Position numbers and translations under genes: made by a program. 64,000 bases of DNA from Bog-756 sp963845485 (GTDB lineage Bacteria > Actinomycetota > Acidimicrobiia > Acidimicrobiales > RAAP-2), in the NCBI GenBank assembly GCA_963845485.1, contig CAWJSI010000012.1:248001-312000 (forward strand), given 5' to 3'. The notes under the pieces were generated by a model. That model saw only the letters and a list, made by a program, of their open reading frames with translations. It searched no databases and was not told where the DNA came from. Positions 54,837-63,721 of the stretch are shown one piece after another; position 1 is the first letter of the stretch, and each line of letters opens with the position of its first letter.

Positions 54837-55601
54837 ATGAACAGGACAGGCGGATTGGGTGATGAGCACCGGGCCGCGGCGCAGTTGGCCCGCGAGGCGG
54901 GCCTCGTGCTCATGGACCTCCGCTCGGGCACACTGAAAGGGAAAGAGCTCGGGAACGAGGGCGACCGTCGTGCCCACCGGCTGCTCATGGATCGCCTGGC
55001 CGAGCGCTTCCCCGAGGACCGTGTCCGCTCAGAGGAGGCCGACCAGTCCGAGGCGCTCGGGCCTCAATCGGGGCGGGTCTGGATCGTTGATCCGCTGGAC
55101 GGCACCCGCGAGTACTCGGAAGGACGGGAGGATTGGGCCGTCCATGTGGCTCTGGCCGTCGACGGCGAGCCGGTGGTGGGCGCAGTGGCCCTCCCCGCGC
55201 TCGGTGCTGTGCTCGACACCGGTTCCCCCCCGGCGCTGTCGATGCCTCGCCCGGTGCCGCGCATGGTGGTGAGCCGGACCCGGCCCCCCGACTTCGTGCC
55301 GTTCGTCGCCGAGCGCCTGGGGGCCGAGACGGTCCCCATGGGTTCGGCCGGGGCCAAGATCGCCGCGGTCATCCGTGGAGCCGCGGAGGTCTACGTCCAT
55401 GCCGGTGGGCAGTACGAATGGGATTCGGCGGCCCCGGTGGCCGTGGCGCTGGCCATGGGGCTCCACGCCTCCCGACTGGACGGGTCGCCCCTGCGTTACT
55501 CACAGGCCGACCCGTGGCTACCCGATCTCGTCGTCTGCCATCCCAGCCTGACCGTCGCCGTGATGGGTACCTTGGCCGCGGCCGGAGCATCAGAGGGGTG
55601 A
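54837..55601 (+). CDS. cysQ: CysQ-like 3'(2'),5'-bisphosphate nucleotidase (inositol monophosphatase family)
   Basis: A 254-residue Mg-dependent phosphatase with WIVDPLDGTREYSEGREDWAVHVAL and the second metal motif EWDSAAPVAVALAMG, as in CysQ. It removes the 3' phosphate from PAP, the by-product of PAPS reduction, and helps sulfur assimilation run. The REY in place of TNF distinguishes CysQ from plain inositol monophosphatases. It overlaps the next gene by four bases. Confidence 0.9.
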   Translation: MNRTGGLGDEHRAAAQLAREAGLVLMDLRSGTLKGKELGNEGDRRAHRLLMDRLAERFPEDRVRSEEADQSEALGPQSGRVWIVDPLDGTREYSEGREDWAVHVALAVDGEPVVGAVALPALGAVLDTGSPPALSMPRPVPRMVVSRTRPPDFVPFVAERLGAETVPMGSAGAKIAAVIRGAAEVYVHAGGQYEWDSAAPVAVALAMGLHASRLDGSPLRYSQADPWLPDLVVCHPSLTVAVMGTLAAAGASEG

Positions 55602-56779
55602 GCACGGCGACTGCGGCATTCACTCCGGCCCCGCTTGGTCCGCTCACGCTGAAGAACAGGATCATCAAGTCGGCCACGTTTGAAGGAGCGACACCGAAGG
55701 GCGAGATCGGTGACGACCTGGTGTCCTTCCACCGGCGGGTGGCGAACGGCGGTGCGGCTATGACCACGGTGGCGTACCTGGCCGTCTCGCCCGAGGGCCG
55801 AACCGACCGTCACTGCGTGATGCTGGCCGAGGAAAAGGTGAGCGATCTCAGGCGGGTCACCGACGCGGTCCACACAGCTGGTGCCGCGGCCTCAGCCCAG
55901 ATCGGCCACGCCGGGCCGGTAGCCAACGCCCGCTCGAACGGGTCACCATCGTTGGGCCCGAGCCGCCGGCTCAACCCGAGTGGGGCCATGACCGCGGCCG
56001 TCAGTGAGCACGACATCGCCAGGATCACCGAGGAGTACGGACGTGGGGCGACCCTCGCCGTTCAAGCCGGGTTCGACTGCATCGAAATCCACCTGGGTCA
56101 CAACTACCTCCTGAGTGCCTTCCTCAGTCCGAAGCTCAACCGCCGGACCGACCAGTGGGGCGGGAGCCTGACCAACCGGGCTCGCTTTCCGCTGCAGGTG
56201 GTGGCGGCCGTGCGCGACGCCGTGGGCGATCGTGCTGCGGTCACGGCCAAGCTGAATATGGCCGACGGTGTGGATGGAGGATTCTGGTTGGAGGAGAGCA
56301 TCGAGTTCGCTCGGATGCTCGAGTCGGAGGGATGCCTCGACGCGCTCGAGCTGACGGGAGGCAGCTCGCTGTCCAACCCCATGTTCCTCTTCCGGGGCGA
56401 GGCCCCGAGGGTGGAGTTTGCCGCCACCCTTCCGGCGCCATTGCGAGCCGGCTTCCGGTTGGTGGGATCCCGGTTCCTCAAGGAGTACCCCTTCGAGGAG
56501 GCGTACTTCCTCCCCTATGCCCGCCAGTTCCTCGACGCCCTGACACTCCCGCTCGTTCTTCTCGGGGGGGTGAACCGGCTGGAGACGGTCGAAGCTGCCC
56601 TGGCCGACGGGTTCGCCTTCGTGGCCATGGCTCGCGCCCTGTTGCGTGAGCCTGATCTGGTCAATCGTTGGGCCCGGGGTTCGGATGAGGAGGGTCTGTG
56701 CGTCCACTGCAACAAGTGCATGCCGACCATCTACTCCGGCACCCGGTGCGTGCTGGTGGCCGACCCTGGGCTGGCTTGA
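55598..56779 (+). CDS. NADH:flavin oxidoreductase of the Old Yellow Enzyme / enoate-reductase type, short form
   Basis: A 393-residue FMN TIM-barrel protein: FTPAPLGPLTLKNRIIKSA, the His-His-type region EIHLGHNYLLSAFLSPKLNRRTD and VLLGGVNRLETVEAALADGFAFVAMARALLREPDL. The C-terminal CVHCNKCMPTIYSGTRC has the cysteine array that binds [4Fe-4S] in 2,4-dienoyl-CoA-reductase-like enzymes, but the following NADH/FAD domain is missing. It may use a separate partner. The GTG start lies inside the cysQ stop (GTGA). Confidence 0.87.
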   Translation: MSTATAAFTPAPLGPLTLKNRIIKSATFEGATPKGEIGDDLVSFHRRVANGGAAMTTVAYLAVSPEGRTDRHCVMLAEEKVSDLRRVTDAVHTAGAAASAQIGHAGPVANARSNGSPSLGPSRRLNPSGAMTAAVSEHDIARITEEYGRGATLAVQAGFDCIEIHLGHNYLLSAFLSPKLNRRTDQWGGSLTNRARFPLQVVAAVRDAVGDRAAVTAKLNMADGVDGGFWLEESIEFARMLESEGCLDALELTGGSSLSNPMFLFRGEAPRVEFAATLPAPLRAGFRLVGSRFLKEYPFEEAYFLPYARQFLDALTLPLVLLGGVNRLETVEAALADGFAFVAMARALLREPDLVNRWARGSDEEGLCVHCNKCMPTIYSGTRCVLVADPGLA

Positions 56780-56834
56780 CCACGGTCGAGCTCCGGCCGG
56801 TCCGTCGCCTCCGGTAGTGCTTCCGATGGACCGG

Positions 56835-58334
56835 TTAGAGGTGCACGACGTGCGAGTCGGGTGTGCCCAGGGCCTTAAGGTTCCCCCGCCGCAGGACCAG
56901 ACCGGCCACCACCGCCCCGACCACGAAGATTAGGGCTGACCAGCCGAAAGCCGTCGTGTAGCTGTGCAGGGCGGCGCTCTTCAGGTTGGCCGGCGTGACT
57001 ACGCGCCCGACCAGGTAGGCACTGGCGGCCGAGGCGGCCAGTGTGTTGAGCAAGGCGGTGCCGATGGAGCCCCCAACCTGTTGGGACGTGTTCAGTGAGG
57101 CTGAGCCAACACCGGCATCGTGGGGGGCCAGGCCGAGCGTTCCGGTGCTGAAGGAGGGGGCGAGGCTGAGCCCGAAACCGAAGCCCAACAGGATGACGTA
57201 GGGCAGGACATGGCTGACGTAGGAGCTGTGCAGACCCACCCGGTGAAGGAAGAACATGGCCACGGCGGCACAGAGCATGCCGATGGGAACGATGGGCTTC
57301 GGTCCGAACTTGGGCAGCAGCACCCGGTTGGACACCTGGGCCATGGTCGCCAGTGCGGCCACCATGGGCAAGAAGGCCACCCCGGTCTTCACCGGGCTGA
57401 AGCCGAGGGTTCCCTGCAGGTAGTACGTGAGGAACAAAAAGACGCCGAAGATCCCGATACTGGCGAACAGCATGGCCAGCATCGAGCCACCCCGAGTGCG
57501 ATTCAAGACGATGCGGAGGGGGAGCAGCGGGTACTTCGCCTTGGTCTCGGCGAAGGCAAAGGCGGCCAGCAGCACTACCCCGAGGACGAGAAAGCCAATG
57601 GTGTAGGGATTGCTCCAGGCGGTGGTCTCGGCGTGTGACAGGCCGAATACCAGTGAGAACAGACCACCAGTCACCAGGGTGAGCCCACCAAGGTCGAGCG
57701 GGTCGTGATCGGCGGCCTTGTCGTTCTTCAACCACAGGAGGGCACCGGTGGCGGCGATGGCGGCGAAGGCCAGATTGACGAAGAGGGTCCACCGCCATGA
57801 CGCGTAGGAGGTGAGGATGCCACCGAGGAGCAGTCCGATGGCCCCACCGGCGCCGGCAATGCCGCCGTAGATTCCAAACGCCTTGCCCCGTTCGGCCGGG
57901 TCGCTGAATGTGGTGGTCAACAGGGCGAGCACCGAGGGAGCCAGCAGGGCGCCGAACGCACCCTGGACGGTGCGGGCGATGACAAGCATCGGAAAGCCGA
58001 CTGCCGCCCCACCGACCGCGGAGGCAACGGCGAACCCCACCAGCCCGATGAGTAGAGCCCGTTTGCGGCCGATGATGTCGCCGATGCGACCCCCGAGCAA
58101 CAAGAGGCTTCCGAAGGCCAGGGAGTAGGCAGTAACGATCCACTGCCGGTCGGCGTTGGAGAAGCCCAAGTCGTGTTGGGCGGTCGGAAGGGCGATGTTG
58201 ACGATGGTGTTGTCGAGGATCACCATCAGCTGGGCCACACCGAGCACGGCGAGGATCCACCAACGCATGGCGTGGTTGGCCTCTCCGTCACTTCTCGTCT
58301 GGTTGGCCGGGGCTAGATCACTGGTTGCGGTCAT
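56835..58334 (-). CDS. DHA2-family (EmrB/QacA-like) MFS drug transporter, 14 helices
   Basis: The 499-residue protein has the DHA2 features: motif A GGRIGDIIGRKRALLIG, motif C GGAIGLLLGGILT and LDNTIVNIALPTAQHDLG at the start (motif D1). These 14-helix exporters remove hydrophobic or cationic drugs in exchange for protons. It is divergent from a TetR gene with 168 bases between the two starts, the typical regulator/exporter layout, so its substrate is likely sensed by that TetR. Confidence 0.93.
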   Translation of the reverse strand: MTATSDLAPANQTRSDGEANHAMRWWILAVLGVAQLMVILDNTIVNIALPTAQHDLGFSNADRQWIVTAYSLAFGSLLLLGGRIGDIIGRKRALLIGLVGFAVASAVGGAAVGFPMLVIARTVQGAFGALLAPSVLALLTTTFSDPAERGKAFGIYGGIAGAGGAIGLLLGGILTSYASWRWTLFVNLAFAAIAATGALLWLKNDKAADHDPLDLGGLTLVTGGLFSLVFGLSHAETTAWSNPYTIGFLVLGVVLLAAFAFAETKAKYPLLPLRIVLNRTRGGSMLAMLFASIGIFGVFLFLTYYLQGTLGFSPVKTGVAFLPMVAALATMAQVSNRVLLPKFGPKPIVPIGMLCAAVAMFFLHRVGLHSSYVSHVLPYVILLGFGFGLSLAPSFSTGTLGLAPHDAGVGSASLNTSQQVGGSIGTALLNTLAASAASAYLVGRVVTPANLKSAALHSYTTAFGWSALIFVVGAVVAGLVLRRGNLKALGTPDSHVVHL

Positions 58335-58360
58335 GGGAGCCCTCCGCTGTCTTCTGAAGT

Positions 58361-58375
58361 GGAGACAATCTCTCC
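58361..58375. promoter_or_regulatory. Candidate operator (GGAGA-N5-TCTCC) between the exporter and tetR
   Basis: A short inverted repeat GGAGA-CAATC-TCTCC lies in the 168-base divergent intergenic region, 27 bases upstream of the exporter start. A second small palindrome ACATGT follows nearby. Position suits a TetR dimer, but the repeats are short and untested. Confidence 0.35.
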
Positions 58376-58502
58376 GCTTACTGAGCTACTCTACACATGT
58401 CTACCGATACGGAGGTTCAAACTCCACTTAGCTCGCTGAGGCGGGTTTGCTGTTTGGGTCTTGTCCAGCGACCGGCGGGAGTGCGGCGAAAGGGCCAGTC
58501 AT

Positions 58503-59168
58503 ATGAGTGATGCAGTACCAGAACCGGATCGGGCCCTGCGTGCCGACGCTGCCCGCAACCGGGAGAGGATCCTGGTGGCCGCCGGGGAGGTGTTTGCCGA
58601 GCGGGGACTGGACGCCACCCTGGACGACGTCGCCCATCACGCGGGCCTCGGTGTGGGCACGGTCTATCGGCGCTTTCCCGGGAAGGAGGAGCTGGTCGAA
58701 GCCCTGTTTGTTCATGCGCTCGACAGGATGGTGACGCTGGCCGAGGAAGCAGCCGCTATGGACGATCCTTGGGAGAGTCTGGTGTGGTTCCTGGAGCAGG
58801 CCACACAGATGCAGTCCGAGAACTTGGGCCTCCGAGACGTGGCCCTGCACCAAGGCTACGGACGAGACAAGGTGGCGGCCGCCCGTGAGCGCATCATCCC
58901 CGCCGTATACCGACTGGTCGAGCGGGCCCAGCAATCAGGCCGGCTTCGATCGGACTTCCTGCCGACCGACGTACCCATCATCGAGCTGATGGTCAGCTCG
59001 GTCGCCGACTACACGAGCACGTTGGCTCCCGACCTGTGGCGCCGGTACCTGGCCATCGTGCTCGACGGTCTCGTTGCTGAACGGACGGACACCCGGCCGC
59101 TCGCGCCCGGACCGAACCGTGAAGTGATCGAAGCGGCCATGAGCGTTCGCCGCATCCGAAGGAGCTGA
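58503..59168 (+). CDS. TetR-family transcriptional regulator
   Basis: The 221-residue protein has the TetR DNA-binding domain (RNRERILVAAGEVFAERGLDA and LDDVAHHAGLGVGTVYRRFPGKEELVEALF) and a ligand-binding all-helical C-terminal region. It probably represses the divergent DHA2 exporter. The ATG at 58503 is preferred over an in-frame upstream GTG at 58461. Confidence 0.92.
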   Translation: MSDAVPEPDRALRADAARNRERILVAAGEVFAERGLDATLDDVAHHAGLGVGTVYRRFPGKEELVEALFVHALDRMVTLAEEAAAMDDPWESLVWFLEQATQMQSENLGLRDVALHQGYGRDKVAAARERIIPAVYRLVERAQQSGRLRSDFLPTDVPIIELMVSSVADYTSTLAPDLWRRYLAIVLDGLVAERTDTRPLAPGPNREVIEAAMSVRRIRRS

Positions 59169-59220
59169 GCGGACTCCCTGGTGGCTGCCGGACGGCCGAG
59201 CCGGGTGCCCGGCGCGCGCC

Positions 59221-59562
59221 TCAGTCGTCGTCGGGGTCGGTAGCCGAGGTGATGGGAGCGTCAAGATCCCAGCCCTCGTCCGACTCATCTACATCGACCC
59301 GGGCCGTGGATGGATCTATCCCGTCGGGATCGTCTATTCCGCCGTCCAAGGTGGCCATCGCTTCAGGGTCGTCGAGCTCGACTCCCGCCTCTTCCATCTC
59401 TCGCTCGTCGGTCTGGAGGGTGGGGTCAAGCGACGGGTCCAACTCCACGGCCTCAAGGAAACTGGGATCAAGCTGGGTCTTGTCGTCGAGTGCCTCGTCT
59501 CCCTGTTCGAAGGGATCTGATCCTGATGGCTGGTCTGGTGACCACTCGTCGTTCTGGCTCAT
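59221..59562 (-). CDS. Acidic hypothetical protein, 113 residues
   Basis: From the ATG at 59562 the product (MSQNDEWSPDQPSGSDPFEQG) is strongly acidic, with Asp/Glu at about a third of positions, low in hydrophobic residues and probably disordered. Repeating DDPE/DDPDG/DDPDD stretches recall short conserved acidic proteins of actinobacteria. An alternative ATG 37 codons upstream (59673) gives an unlikely basic start. The function is unknown. Confidence 0.6.
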   Translation of the reverse strand: MSQNDEWSPDQPSGSDPFEQGDEALDDKTQLDPSFLEAVELDPSLDPTLQTDEREMEEAGVELDDPEAMATLDGGIDDPDGIDPSTARVDVDESDEGWDLDAPITSATDPDDD

Positions 59563-59740
59563 GTGGCTGCACGTCTCTTCCCGGATCTGGTCGTTTGCCT
59601 CCCACGAGCGTAGAGGCTCGGGATGGAACCGTTGCCAATGGCGGTAGGGCATGGTGCCCACCTTGGCCCTCACCTGTCTGTTTGTGGGACCTAAGGTAGG
59701 TGTAGGTCGTGTTGAGAAATGACCCTCACCTCGACAAGTT

Positions 59741-59813
59741 GCCCACGTAGCTCAGGGGATAGAGCACTCGTTTCCTAAATGAGGTGTCGCAGGTTCAAAT
59801 CCTGCCGTGGGCA
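59741..59813 (+). tRNA. tRNA-Arg (anticodon CCT)
   Basis: The 73-base sequence folds as a normal cloverleaf: acceptor GCCCACG/CGTGGGC, D-arm with AGCTCAGGGGATAGAGC, and anticodon loop TTCCTAA (anticodon CCT, reading AGG). The T-arm GCAGG-TTCAAAT-CCTGC carries the invariant TTC. CCA is not fully encoded (the next bases are CCG). tRNA-Arg(CCT) genes are frequent integration sites, but no integrase is visible next to it. Confidence 0.97.
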
Positions 59814-60213
59814 CCGTGTGCTCCGGATCAGGGAGAGAGGGAGACGGACAGCAAAACGGGCCAAAACCGCCGCGCGAAGCCCCGACAGGGAGAGCGAGAA
59901 AGCGGAGAGCGCCAGGGCCGGCGCACCGGAAACGGGGAGCCCTGAGTGTGGTTCGATGAGCCTCAGTCCAGGGCCCGTGGATCACCCGTGTAACAACACA
60001 TGTGGGCGTGTGGATAAGCCATGAGGGGTGTTTTGGCAGCGCTGATCGGGGTGGTGGTACCACCCGTCCGACCGGTGGGCTGTCTCCCTTGGCTGGAGGG
60101 GTACGGTCCGATCAGACTGGGAGGACAATGGTCACGGCGGCGAGAGCATCGGGGTGTGGCTCGGTCGGCTGGCCTGGGGCCGCCGGCGACCCGGCCCGTG
60201 GGCCGAGGACACG
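59814..60213. other. Intergenic region after tRNA-Arg, no gene supported
   Basis: About 400 bases with no convincing coding frame. It contains a short palindrome GTGTAACAACAC around 59989, a single TGTGGATAA (a DnaA-box match on the minus strand, 60009-60017) and A/G-rich sequence just after the tRNA. None of these is enough for a functional call. Confidence 0.5.
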
Positions 60214-62724
60214 ATGAGCCGCATCCTCGAGACTGCCTGGTACCGCTTCCGGGCCACGTTCGGCCGGCGGTGGGGTGGCTATCTGACCGTACTGGTGCTG
60301 ATCGGGCTGCTCAGCGGCCTGGCCATGGGAGCCATCGCCGGAGCCCGGCGCACGTTGGCGTCGCCCTCGGTGTACGTGGCCAGCAGGAACCCCTTCAGTT
60401 TCGGCATCGGCACGGGTGTCTTCGATCCCGAGGGCGGCCAGAACTCGGGCTATGACCCAAACGTGATCCACGCCCTCGCCCACCTGCCCCACGTGGTGGC
60501 CGTCGCCAGCGTGTCGGGCCTGAATATGGTGATCCTGAACAACAAGGGTGTCCCGGTCCCGATGGACCTCAGCGCGGGCAACGGCAGCGGAAGCATCGAC
60601 GGCGCTTACTTCACGAAGAACAAGGCCAGTGTGGTCGAGGGGCGGATGCCCAATCCCGACAACCCCCGCGAGTTCGCAGTCAACGCCGTTGTGGCGCAGG
60701 AGTTGCATCTCCACGTGGGCCAGGTGGTCCCCTTCGGCATCTACACCAATGCCCAGACCGAACGGCCCGACTTCGGCACGACCAGCGTGCCGCCCTACCG
60801 CCGCTTGGAGATCAACCCTGGTGGGTATCATCGAAGACCCGGCGACGGTGGCCGCCGACCAGGCCGACACCGAATCGCTCCAGGTCTTCTCACCCGCGCT
60901 CACCCGCCAGCTGCTCTCATGCTGTGCCAACTACACGATCACCGGCCTAAAGGTGGACGGGGGGAACGGCGTCGTCCGTCGGGTGGAACAAGAGGCCCAG
61001 GCGGCGTTGCCAGCGGGAGATCCCGTGATCCTCAGCCGCAACCACCTCCGACACCTTGGCCAAGGCGGTGCGATCGGTCAAGCCGCTGGCCATCGCCCTG
61101 GCCGTGTTCGGCGGGATCGCCGGGGTGGTGGCGCTCATCGTGGCCGCCCAATTGATCGGCCGCCAACTCCGATTCGGTCTCGAGGAGCGCCGGGTCCTCC
61201 GGGCGCTCGGGGCCGGGCGTACCCGAAACCGCTCCTCGACGGCCTGCTCGGTCTGGTGATAGCCATCGTGATCGGGTCGGTGGTGGCCGTGGGGGTGGCG
61301 GTGGCACTCTCACCCATAGCCCCACTCGGCGTGATCCGTCCGGTCTATCCCGACCGGGGTGTGGCCTGGGACTGGACGGTGCTGGGCACGGGATTCGCGA
61401 TCCTGGTCGTGGGCTTGACGGGCATCGCCACGGCCACGGCCTATCGCCAGTCGCCGGCACGATGGGACCTGCGAGGGGGCCGGGCTATCCGCACCGAGTC
61501 GACCTCCGCCGGCATCGTGGCCGGATGGGGATTTCCGGTGCCGGCGGTCGAAGGCGTGCGCTTCGCCCTCGACTCGGGCACCGGTCGCAACGCCGTGCCG
61601 GTGCGGTCAGCCATCCTCGGGACGGTGCTGGCCCTGTGGGTCGTGGTCACCACGGTGACCTTCGGCGCCAGCCTCAACACGCTGGTCTCCCATCCGGACC
61701 TCTACGGTTGGAACTGGGACTACGCACTGGTCGGAGGGTCGGGGTCCGGAGACATCCCCTCGGATCAGGTCAACCGGCTGCATCGACCGGGACCACTCGG
61801 TGGCGTCGTGGTCCGGTGCGTACTTCGCCAGCGCCAAGATCGACGATCAGACAGTGCCGGTCCTGGGTGAGAACGCCGGCGCCCCGGTGGAGCCGCCGAT
61901 CCTGTCCGGGCAGAGGCTCGAGGGCAACGACCAGGTCGTCCTGGGGCCAAAGACACTGGCGCAGCTGGGCAAGACGGTGGGGGACACGGTGGAGGTGGAC
62001 GCCGGCCGGGGCGGGACGACCCGGCTCCGGATCGTCGGCACCGCCACCATGCCCTCCATCGGCGAGCTCCGGGGAGCTGCACCTGGAGATGGGGAGCGGC
62101 GCGCTGATCCCCTCGGCCGTCATGTCACCGGCCGACCGCAACCCATTCGACGACCCGTCAATCGGTCCCGAGACCATCTTCGTCCGGCTCAAACCGAACG
62201 TCGATCAGCAAGACAGCGGTGGCGTCGTTGCAGCGAATCGCAAATGCCACCAGCAACCCGTCGAACTTCGGGGTGGCGATCGTCGGCCGTTCTGCGGCCG
62301 GCCGAGATCGTGAACTACCGATCGATGGGGACCACGCCGGTGCTGTTGGGTGTCGTCCCTGGCCGTCGGGGCCGTGGCCGCGCTCGGGCTGACCCTGGTG
62401 GCATCGGTGCGCCGCCGTCGAAGAGACTGGCCGTGTTCAAGACCCTGGGCTTCACCCGCCGGCAGCTGGCGGCCACGGTGGCCTGGCAGTCGAGCATTTC
62501 GGTGGCCATCGGGGTCGTGGTCGGTGTCCCCTTGGGCATCATCTCCGGCCGCCAGCTGTGGGATCTCTTCGCCACCGAGATCAACGCCGTGCCGTCCCCG
62601 ACGGTCCCGTGGGCTGGGTGGTGGCCATCGGGCTGGGCTCGCTGGTGCTGGCCAACTGGTGGCGGCACTGCCGGGGCGGATGGCCGCCCGCACGCCGACA
62701 GCCCTGGTGCTGCGGGCGGACTGA
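60214..62724 (+). pseudogene. FtsX/MacB-like ABC transporter permease broken into many reading frames
   Basis: From the ATG at 60214 (MSRILETAWYRFRATFGRRW) an N-terminal transmembrane helix (YLTVLVLIGLLSGLAMGAIAG) and an extracytoplasmic domain follow, and then FtsX-type helices (PLAIALAVFGGIAGVVALIVA, LLGLVIAIVIGSVVAVGVAV) to LPGRMAARTPTALVLRAD at 62724. At least eight one-base frame changes, from about 60820 to 62660, separate them, although the codons remain well conserved in between. The intact product would be about 835 residues. No ATPase gene is beside it. Sequencing error or recent decay are both possible. Confidence 0.72.
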
Positions 62725-63275
62725 CGGCCACTGGCCACGTTCCAGTAATTCAGTCGCCTGCTCGATCAACGTGGACATGCCGGAGTGTGGTGCCCCGGAA
62801 CGCCGGCTCGGGAACGCGCCGAACGCCGACTTGGGAACGCCGTCGAACGACCTATGTGCCGCGGGCTGATCACTACTTCGATCGCTGGGCGAGGCCCATG
62901 CGCCCACATTTCGTTGCGGACCGACACACGCCTGTCGGGGACCGTAGAGGCGAGCGTGGCGGGTCCCGGGCGGCCGGGAGGCAACAACAGGTCGAATGGC
63001 GCCGAGCCGCGTCCGAACCCCCGCCACCCGCGGCGAATGATTCGAATCGGCTTCCCTCCGGCTTCGCCGTCGGACGCCCGACCGGAGTTCCTTGTTACGA
63101 CGCGGTGTCGCTTCCACCGTGTCGCGTTCGCTCGATGGGCCGCTCCGCGTCCGCCTGGACCTTTCCGCAGGGCATCTCGTTCGTTGTGGCCGATGAAGGC
63201 GTGCGGCGCTGAGGTTTGCGCGCTCGTGACGAGCGCTGTCAGTCGCCGTGGCCATGCGGCCTAGAGGGCTCATCG
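62725..63275. other. Intergenic region, no gene supported
   Basis: About 550 bases downstream of the broken permease. Open frames exist on both strands but their codon use and products (Arg/Pro-rich, no motif) look like chance. Short direct repeats of the form GAACGCCG...GGGAACGC occur near 62799-62846. No RNA gene or hairpin was recognised. Confidence 0.5.
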
Positions 63276-63632
63276 TTAGAGGATTGTCGAGTCAGCTTGG
63301 TAGTCGAGGATCAGTTCCGGTGGGTGGAAGCCTTCTTCGAGGGAGATTCCGTGGACGGCACTGACGTGGTCTCGGAACCAGGAGTCGAACGGCTCGTCCG
63401 AGCGACCGATGACGGCGAAGGCGGCGTCGATGTCGTCCGCTTCCATGTAGACGACGGCGAAGTCGCCCATGGGCGTCGGCTGGATCCAGACTGATTCTCG
63501 GGTGACACCGGCGCGTCGTCGGGCGTCCTCGTACGCCGCTTTGCGTTCGCCGCGCCAGCACAAGGCCATGGCGTCGCGTTCGGCGTCGGTCATCTCGGGC
63601 AATAGCGGGGCAACGAATCCGATGGTCGGCAT
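63276..63632 (-). CDS. DUF6176-like hypothetical protein, 118 residues
   Basis: The product contains TRESVWIQPTPMGDFAVVYMEADD and DEPFDSWFRDHVSAVHG, a pattern I associate with the DUF6176-like group of small dimeric alpha/beta proteins in actinobacteria. No signal peptide or transmembrane helix is visible. The function is not known. It lies alone and is followed by the LuxR-type gene in the same direction. Confidence 0.7.
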   Translation of the reverse strand: MPTIGFVAPLLPEMTDAERDAMALCWRGERKAAYEDARRRAGVTRESVWIQPTPMGDFAVVYMEADDIDAAFAVIGRSDEPFDSWFRDHVSAVHGISLEEGFHPPELILDYQADSTIL

Positions 63633-63721
63633 GGCCCATCCCTTCTGGGAGTTGGTCTGTGGGTCACAGTGTCGTCTTCGCCGCCCGGCGAGACATCACT
63701 CGATCGGGTGAGAACACGCCT

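Noticed and set aside
60009..60017. Perfect DnaA box (TTATCCACA on the minus strand)
   Set aside because: Only a single copy was seen, with no dnaA or dnaN gene and no AT-rich unwinding region, so it is not an origin.
59752..60063. Open frame antisense to the tRNA encoding a GFEPATPHLGNEC segment
   Set aside because: This peptide is the well-known false translation of a tRNA gene in reverse; it overlaps tRNA-Arg and is not a protein.
62725..63264. Forward frames of 100-160 codons after the broken permease
   Set aside because: Arg/Pro-rich products with no motif and poor codon bias; they overlap frames on the other strand equally well.
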